A stretch of 64,000 nt of DNA from Lamellibrachia columna (taxonomy: Eukaryota; Annelida; Polychaeta; Sabellida; Siboglinidae). A program made the translations under genes and the position numbers. Under the pieces are notes generated by a model, which made no database searches, was not told where the DNA came from, and was given only the letters and a program-made list of their open reading frames with translations. How positions within the stretch are numbered: position 1 is the first letter of the stretch; each line of letters starts with the position of its first letter. The stretch lies in contig OY759274.1 in assembly GCA_963662155.1 (NCBI GenBank), positions 15,340,939 through 15,404,938 of the forward strand, given 5' to 3'. Positions 56,301-64,000 of the stretch are shown piece by piece.

Positions 56301-58983
56301 ACAGTATGGCTACACGTCCTACTCACGTCGGTCATCAATGCAATACAGAATGGCTACACGTACTACTCACGTCGGTCATCAATACAATACAGAATGGCTA
56401 AACGTACTACTCACGTCGGTCGTCAATACAATACAGAATGGCTACACGTACTGCTCACGTCGGTCGTCAATACAATACAGAATGGCTACACGTACTACTC
56501 ACGTCGGTCGTCAATACAATACAGAATGGCTACACGTACTACTCACGTCGGTCGTCAATACAATACAGAATGGCTACACGTACTACTCACGTCGGTCGTC
56601 AATACAATACAGAATGGCTACACGTACTACTCACGTCGGTCGTCAATACAATACAGAATGGCTACACGTACTACTCACGTCGGTCGTCAATACAATACAG
56701 AATGGCTACACGTACTACTCACGTCGGTCGTCAATATAATACAGAATGGCTACACGTACTACTCACGTCGGTCATCAATACAATACAGAATGGCTACACG
56801 TACTACTCACTTCGCTCGTCAATACAATACAGAATGGCTACACGTACTACTCACGTCGCTCGTCAATACAATACAGAATGGCTACACGTACTACTCACGT
56901 CGGTCATCAATACAATACAGAATGGCTACATGTACTACTCACGTCGGTCGTTAATACAATACAGAATGGCTACATGTACTACTCACGTCGGTCGTTAATA
57001 CAATACAGAATGGCTACATGTAGTACTCACGTCGGTCATCAATACAATACAGAATGGCTACACGTACTACTCACGTCGGTCATCAATACAATACAGAATT
57101 GCTACACGTACTGCTCACGTCGGTCGTCAATACAATACAGAATGGCTACACGTACTACACACGTCGCTCGTCAATACAATACAGAATGGCTACACGTACT
57201 ACTCACGTCGCTCGTCACTACAATACAGAATGGCTACACGTACTACTCACGTCGGTCGTCAATACAATACAGAATGGCTACAAGTACTACTCACGTCGGT
57301 CGTCAATACAATACAGAATGGCTACACGTACTACTCACGTCGCTCGTCAATACAATACAGAATGGCTACACGTACTACTCACGTCGGTCGTCAATACAAT
57401 ACAGAATGGCTACACGTACTACTCACGTCGGTCGTCAATACAATACAGAATGGCTACACGTACTACTCACGTCGCTCGTCAATACAATACAGAATGGCTA
57501 CACGTACTACTCACGTCGGTCGTCAATACAATACAGAATGGCTACCCGTACTACTCACGTCGCTCGTCAATACAATACAGAATGGCTACACGTACTACTC
57601 ACGTCGGCCGTCAATACAATACAGAATGGCTACACGTACTACTCACGTCGGTCGTCAATACAATACAGAATGGCTACACGTACTACTCACGTCGCTCGTC
57701 AATACAATACAGAATGGCTACACGTACTACTCACGTCGGTCATCAATACAATACAGAATGGCTACACGTACTACTCACGTCGGTCATCAATACAATACAG
57801 AATGGCTACATGTACTACTCACGTCGGTCATCAATACAATACAGAATGGCTACACGTACTACTCACGTCGGTCGTCAATACAATACAGAATGGCTACACG
57901 TACTACTCATGTCGGTCGTCAATACAATACAGAATGGCTACATGTACTACTCACGTCGGTCATCAATACAATACAGAATGGCTACATGTACTACTCACGT
58001 CGGTCGTCAATACAATACAGAATGGCTACATGTAGTACTCACGTCGGTCATCAATACAATACAGAATGGCTACACGTACTACTCACGTCGGTCATCAATA
58101 CAATACAGAATGGCTACATGTATTACTCACGTCGCTCGTCAATACAATACAAAATGGCTACATGTACTACTCACGTCGCTCGTCAATATAATACAGAATG
58201 GCTACACGTACTACTCACGTCGGTCATCAATACAATACAGAATGGCTACACGTACTACTCACGTCGCTCGTCAATACAATACAGAATGGCTACACGTACT
58301 ACTCACGTCGGTCATCAATACAATACAGAATGGCTACATGTACTACTCACGTCGGTCGTTAATACAATACAGAATGGCTACATGTAGTACTCACGTCGGT
58401 CATCAATACAATACAGAATGGCTACACGTACTACTCACGTCGGTCATCAATACAATACAGAATGGCTACATGTACTACTCACGTCGCTCGTCAATACAAT
58501 ACAGAATGGCTACACGTACTACTCACGTCGGTCATCAATACAATACAAAATGGCTACATGTACTACTCACGTCGCTCGTCAATACAATACAGAATGGCTA
58601 CACGTACTACTCACGTCGGTCATCAATACAATACAGAATGGCTACACGTACTACTCACGTCGGTCATCAATACAATACAGAATGGCTACACGTACTACTC
58701 ACGTCGGTCATCAATACAATACAGAATGGCTACACGTACTACTCACGTCGGTCATCAATACAATACAGAATGGCTACACGTACTACTCACGTCGGTCATC
58801 AATACAATACAGAATGGCTACACGTACTACTCACGTCGGTCATCAATACAATACAGAATGGCTACACGTACTACTCACGTCGGTCATCAATACAATACAG
58901 AATGGCTACACGTACTACTCACGTCGCTCGTCAATACAATACAGAATGGCTACATGTACTACTCACGTCGGTCGTCAATACAA
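53393..58983. repeat. 44-bp satellite/minisatellite array, about 127 copies
   Basis: Unit: AATACAATACAGAATGGCTA, CACGTACTACTCACGTCGGT, CGTC. Variants: CTCGTC or GTCATC for GTCGTC, TACATGT for TACACGT. No indels noticed. 44 is not a multiple of 3 and the common unit has no stop on the plus strand, so all three frames stay open and read the same 44-residue repeat, producing a 1,210-codon frame. Variant units do contain stops (TGTAGTACTC, GTTAATAC) and the minus strand is closed, so I treat it as noncoding. Confidence 0.97.
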
Positions 58984-59154
58984 AGTCGTATGTTGTAAGC
59001 CTTGCTATGCGTACTGATAATGTTAGTCTTGCTATTGGAAATAGTCTATCCAAATTGAGTATGATTCGAATATTCCCTTAGCAATAAACATAACTGTTGA
59101 ATGACGGTTATTATGGTTATATATCAGATAACAAAATACGTTTCCGCCATATTT

Positions 59155-59205
59155 TGTCACACGCACGCACGCACGCTCGCATGCACGCACACACACAAAT
59201 GCATA
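59155..59205. repeat. (CGCA/CA)n microsatellite
   Basis: CACGCACGCACGCACGCTCG type tract. Confidence 0.85.
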
Positions 59206-59496
59206 GTGTAATATTTTGTGTTCTAGCACCAACTCTTTACTCTTTGTACCTATCAGCAATCGTCAACAAAACTTGCATAGACTGTCCGAAACGAGTGTAT
59301 ATACGAACACTTCCAGGTGTATACAAACTTGTTTAATGTATCCCAGTGCAGAGCTAAAACGCGGGAATCTCTGTAACTATTTATGGATGGCCTTTTATGC
59401 TATCCTGCACGAACGTAACAATTACGAAAATATAGTATTTATTAGTGGGCGATTATCGAGACTTCATATGAAGAGAGCTCTGGCTTATTTGTATAC

Positions 59497-59650
59497 ACAC
59501 ACACACACCATTGGCGCAATACCCAGTTGGGATTTGTCGATTAAGAAACAGGAACAAAAACACACTCACACACGCACGCACACACACACACGCATGCACG
59601 CACACACAGGAGGTCCATCAAGGGTACTACGAAGAAATAATATGTGTGTT

Positions 59651-59730
<80 letters not shown>
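59497..59730. repeat. (CA)n and (AT)n microsatellites
   Basis: CA-rich at 59497-59612, GT at 59643-59658, (AT)n at 59659-59730. Confidence 0.9.
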
Positions 59731-59731
<1 letters not shown>

Positions 59732-59743
59732 CACTATATACTG

Positions 59744-59987
59744 CATTACCTGTACAGTGCCTACAAATACCACATTACCTGTACATTTGTAATGACGAAA
59801 ATTACATGAATTTTCACGGTAGAATATGCATATATTATGTCCAGTATGATTTCAGTTAACCTTTTTTATATATATAGGTGCTTGTTTTTTATTTCACTTG
59901 CATATTTATAAGTATACTAATTTGATGTACAGGTAATGTTGTTTTCATTAAAAACCACATTACCTGTACAGCTGATATATGTACAGG
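59744..59987. repeat. Cluster of CATTACCTGTACA motifs in both orientations
   Basis: Direct copies at 59744-59756, 59773-59785 and 59958-59970; inverted copy at 59926-59938; half copy TGTACAGG at 59980-59987. Core TGTACA is palindromic. Confidence 0.7.
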
Positions 59988-59999
59988 CATTCTAGTGAT

Positions 60000-61930
60000 T
60001 TCACGTATATCAAATTACAACCAATGAGCGGCCACTTGCTGACCTTTTATGACCTGCGACACAGTTTTTTTCATGAAAATAAATGGCGCTTGTGTTTTCT
60101 GTAGAGTGTAGCGCGAAATTGTACTTACTTTACACTTTATCCCTTGTCATAGTCGACAATGCAACTTTATACCCCGGCATCAGACTGCCATACTAGTTAC
60201 GCAACTGTAATGTTTACTGAGTATCATGTGTAAGGTAAGCAGCAGCTGAATACGACAGCGTTACCGACAGTGCCAGTTCTAAGACTAAGTCTAAGCTAAG
60301 GAAGGCCGAAGTGGAGCACTTACAGTCACAGTCACTCAGTAGCCAGTAAGCGGGCAGTACTCATACCTACTATATACTCATAGTCTATGACTAAGGTACA
60401 TGCAGTCTGCAACCTAGTTGGGTATAGGTTTGGGTTAGAGTTCCAGTCAGAGTTATTCATGGTGGCTGAGTGCACAGCCACAGTCATAGACATAGACAAT
60501 ATAAATCATAATTCACCATCAACACATATATTGGTGCTTCACTTTACATTAGAACGAACTCATCATGAGTCATGTTCAACAATTTTATTCTTAAACCAAT
60601 GTTATACTTGGAAAATTGGCAATGGCACATTTATATATATATACTATAGGCTACTGATACATAGCTCACACTGCTTTACAGGCAAATTGTCCATCAAAAT
60701 CCATAGCAACTATAATGGAGCATCCGAACACGCACTACTTGACTCTAATCCTGATTTTGCATATTTTCTACTGGTCTTGAATGATGATCTATTAATAAAC
60801 CGTCATCAACATTTATAACGTCTACTGCAATTTGTTTAAAAGCAGACCCTTTCCACAAAAATGTGGTTAATGAATGGTTTAATTAATATTAACAGTCATT
60901 AATTAATATTAACATTGACATATTATAATATTATACGCCTATATTTGTTATATAAAAACATGGAACATCAGCACACATTAAAAAAAAATCAAACAATTGT
61001 ATTAAAAATTAAAAACTAATACACGTGCAGACATCTCATTTATTCGGAACACAACTTTGCACAGAAATTAAAGTAAAAAAGCAAAACAGTACGTGTAGTT
61101 ATAGGTACATTTAACACACAGATATGCGTTACCATGCAACTTTATAGAACCGAGATGTAATGGCTACTGCAGTATGCATATGAAACGGTTTAATGCAGCG
61201 ATAAAATAACGAAACCTTTACATCAACATCATAGGCGAACGGGATCGACTCAGTTTGGGGAGGGGAGGGCCTTTTGCCCGAATATTCATGCTTCCTTTTC
61301 ATGTATATTGAGATTGAGCCGGGGGGAGTGCTCACATCAGTTTTTGTCTGTAATATATTTATTATTAAATTTTCTGTTTGTTTCACCGTTATCTGTCGGT
61401 TTCCCATCAGTGCTACACCATTGTTTTGCTTCATTTAACAATTAATTTGTTTTTTGGTGCTGAAATCCGCATCAGCATGGAAACGATGACAGTAGAGTAC
61501 CACGTTGATTCATAGTAACATGCTTACTGTAGATCACTTCATTTAGGAACCATCATATGCTGAATCAACTGAATGCAGCTAAAATGATTTTACAAAATTT
61601 TGCTAAATGATACATTTTCCTTGCTTTATCTGTTGACATGTAACTTAACATGACTGTTGCTATTTAAATAGTAATCTGGTATGAATCTATGCCTACTTTC
61701 TGCAAAGAAGGGATTATCAAACATGTAGTGAAGTTTGTCTCCGTTACAATCCATATTACATTTTGTGCACTTTAATTTATATCAATGGACAAATAGCAAA
61801 CTGTAACACATCTAGTTTGTGAGACATTTGTAACTGAATACAGACAGATGGACATGGCTATTCCTCCATTCACCGGCTTGACTATGTCATGTTCACAAAA
61901 CATTGCCTCTGACACACATATATATATGTA
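60000..61930. other. Noncoding stretch
   Basis: Short imperfect CTAAG and ACAGTCA repeats at 60270-60400. Open frames have no recognisable domain. Confidence 0.45.
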
Positions 61931-61934
61931 TTTT

Positions 61935-62370
61935 TTTCAATTCAATATCTTTATTGCCGACTCAACTGTGCAGCATGTGCATATGTACAAATAAAAGAAA
62001 AACATACAAATAAAGTAAACAAAATATAAGAGTATTGCACAATGGGGCCTACCAAATGTAGACTCAATCAAAACTATTATGTATATACATCTTTATCCAA
62101 TGTCGTCGTATTCTCGAAAGCCACTTTAAATCACAGTTCACTATCGCAATCACCAGCTTATTATCAGGGGCATCAAGTCTCAGCATGAATTTATACACAA
62201 TATTTTGAATCACATTACCATCTTATACACATAGTCTGATTTGAATGCCAATATATAAGCAGTCTAACAATGTATCCAGGCACACCCCTGTCAATCAACT
62301 TCTGAAATAATATAGTGTTTCACTCTATCAAAAGCCTTAGAGGCATCAAGAAAACACAAACATTTACCCA
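61935..62370 (-). mobile_element. LINE 3' end (CR1-like), minus strand
   Basis: Minus-strand reading from 62370: VFLDASKAFDRVKHY, then KLIDRGVPGYIVRLLIYWHS and NQTMCIRW, the RT block around the first catalytic Asp region; after a deletion, IQNIVYKFMLRLDAPDNKLV and IAIVNCDLKWLSRIRRHW. Ends with GGCAATAAAGATATTGAATT and an A-rich tail near 61935. Same clade of RT as the 34.7-kb copy. Confidence 0.82.
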
Positions 62371-62379
62371 TTTAGACTT

Positions 62380-63072
62380 GTTGTTGTGTGTGACAGTGTC
62401 TTGTTGTCTGCAGTTTGTGTGTGACAATGTCTTGTTGTCTCCAGTTTGTGTGTGACAGTATCTTGTTTTCTTCAGGTTGTGTGTAACAATGTCTAGTTGT
62501 CTTCAGTTTGTTAGTTTGTCCATCATTTTGTTAGTTTGTCCACCATTTTGTTGGTTTGTCCACCGTTGTGTTAGTTTTATCCAACGTTTTGTTGGTTTGT
62601 TCAAAATTTTGTTAGTTTGTCCACCGTTTTGTTAGTTTGTTCAAGTTGTGTGTGTGACAGTGTCTTGTTGTCTCCAGTTTGTGTGTGACAGTGTCTTGTT
62701 TTCTTCAAGTTGTGTGTATAACAGTATCTTCTTGTCTTCAGGTTGTGTGTATAACAGTGTCTTCTTGTCTTCAGGTTGTGTGTGTGACAGTGTCTTGTTT
62801 TCTTCAGGTTGTGTGTTGTCCAACATTTTGTTAGTTTTGTCCATAATTTTGTTAGTTTGTCCACCATTTTGTTAGTTTTATCCGTCATTCTGTTAGTTTG
62901 CCCACTATTTTGTTAGTTTGTCCACCATTGTGTTAGTTTGTCCAACATTTTGTTAGTTTGTCCATCATTTTGTTAGTTTGTTCACCATTTTGTTACTTCG
63001 TCCACCATTTTGTTAGTTTTTCCACCATTTTTGTTCAGTTTGTGTGTGTGTGTGTGTGCGTGCGTGCGTGCA

Positions 63073-63108
<36 letters not shown>

Positions 63109-64000
63109 TGTGTGTGTGTTTGTGTTGTTTGTGTTGTGTGTTTTGTGTGCTATGTGTGTGTATATGTATTTGTGTTGTGTGTGTGTGTTGTATTCGAGTT
63201 GTGTATGTTGTGTGTGACTGTTTTGAATATTGTGTGTTTTGTGTGAGTTGTGTGTGTGTTGTGTGTTTGTTATGTTGTTGTGTGTTTTGTGTGTTGTTTT
63301 TGTGTGAGTTGTGTTTTATGTGAGTTGTGTTTGTGTTGTGTGTGAGTTGTGAGTTTTGTGTTTGTTGTGAGTGTGTAATTGTATTGTATGTGTGTTGTGT
63401 CTGTGTGGTTTGAATGTTGTGTGTAGTTGTGTGAGTTGTGTTTGTGTTGTGTGTTTGTTGTTTGTGTTGTGTGTTTTGTATGTTGTGTGTTGTGTGTTTG
63501 TTGTGTGGGTGTGTGTGTTTTTTGTATTTTGTGTGTGTGTTGTGTTTGCGTTGTGTGTGTTGTGTGTTTTGAATGTTGTATGCTTTGTGTGAGTTTTGTT
63601 TGTGTTGTGTGTTTGTTGTGTGTGTTGTTTGTGTTGTGTGTGTTTTTGTGTGAATGGTGTTTATGTTGTGTGTTTGTTGTGTGTTATTTGTGTTGTGTGT
63701 TTTGTTTGTTGTGTGTTTGTTGTGTGTGTGTGCGTGTGAGTGTGCATGTGTGTTGTTGTTGTTGTTGTGTGTGTGTGTGTGTTTTTGTTTGACAATGTCT
63801 TGTTGTGTTCAGGTTGTGTGTGACAGTGTCTTGTTGTCTGCAGTTTGTGTGTGACAATGTCTTGTTGTCTCCAGTTTGTGTGTGACAGTATCTTGTTTTC
63901 TTCAGGATGTGTGTAACAATGTCTAGTTGTCTTCAGTTTGTTAGTTTGTCCATCATTTTGTTAGTTTGTCCACCATTTTGTTGGTTTGTCCACCGTTGTG
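62380..64000. repeat. GT-rich complex satellite with about 1,430-bp period
   Basis: Made of 22-bp TTTTGTTAGTTTGTCCACCA units, about 31-bp TTGTGTGTGACAGTGTCTTG units and degenerate (TTGTGTG)n. The block at about 62381-62580 recurs at 63811-64000 (offset 1,430) and runs off the right edge. Confidence 0.9.

Noticed and set aside
53322..56954. 1,210-codon plus-strand open frame
   Set aside because: Product of the stop-free 44-bp tandem unit; all frames read the same repeat, other units contain stops, and no start or splice context supports a gene.

Overview
This is animal nuclear DNA: spliced exons with GT-AG borders, long introns, decayed LINE reverse transcriptases, MITE-like elements, a tRNA-derived repeat and large micro- and minisatellites. 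Nothing bacterial or viral is evident. The mix suggests a marine invertebrate, but I cannot name the phylum from the sequence.

Left half (1-32700): one large minus-strand gene fills the region and runs off the left edge. Read 5' to 3' it encodes a cytoplasmic N-terminus (32605-32700), a proline-rich juxtamembrane part and single transmembrane helix (31356-31620), a SEA domain split over three exons (29795-29904, 29410-29477, start of 27261-28309), a Thr-rich mucin-like stalk (rest of 27261-28309), and then at least 11 CUB domains separated by short Thr/Ser-rich linker exons, down to position 339. I place 46 coding exons, about 7.04 kb of CDS or about 2,346 codons, in continuous frame. Every linker exon is phase 1-1. 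Every CUB is an A exon (116 nt, phase 1-0) plus a B exon (223 nt, phase 0-1), so all modules can be duplicated without a frameshift. The order TM-SEA-mucin-CUB resembles the N-terminal half of matriptase-type (ST14/TMPRSS-like) type II membrane proteins. Whether a protease or another domain follows lies outside the window.

The CUB region grew by nested tandem duplication. There are two copies of a 4.115-kb unit (about 1-8030) and three copies of a 4.64-4.65-kb unit (8031-21963). Each carries two CUBs and usually three linkers, and a roughly 0.5-kb linker-exon unit is itself repeated inside them. Copies are nearly identical even in introns. The 4.65-kb units carry a truncated CUB B exon that keeps its splice acceptor. 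A 1.47-kb DNA transposon with clear terminal inverted repeats and a 4-bp target duplication sits in one intron.

Right half (32700-64000): I find no convincing host gene. It holds LINE fragments (34.7-35.8, 41.5-42.3, 50.3-50.9 kb on plus; 61.9-62.4 kb on minus), an inverted pair of a repeat carrying an initiator-tRNA-Met-like segment, a cluster of short CTAGTGTATACC elements, a CRE/E-box/CCAAT promoter-like patch near 43.9 kb, and many tandem repeats. The largest is a 5.6-kb array of a 44-bp unit (53393-58983) with a 58-unit (2,552-bp) higher-order duplication. Long open frames in these arrays are artefacts of stop-free repeat units.
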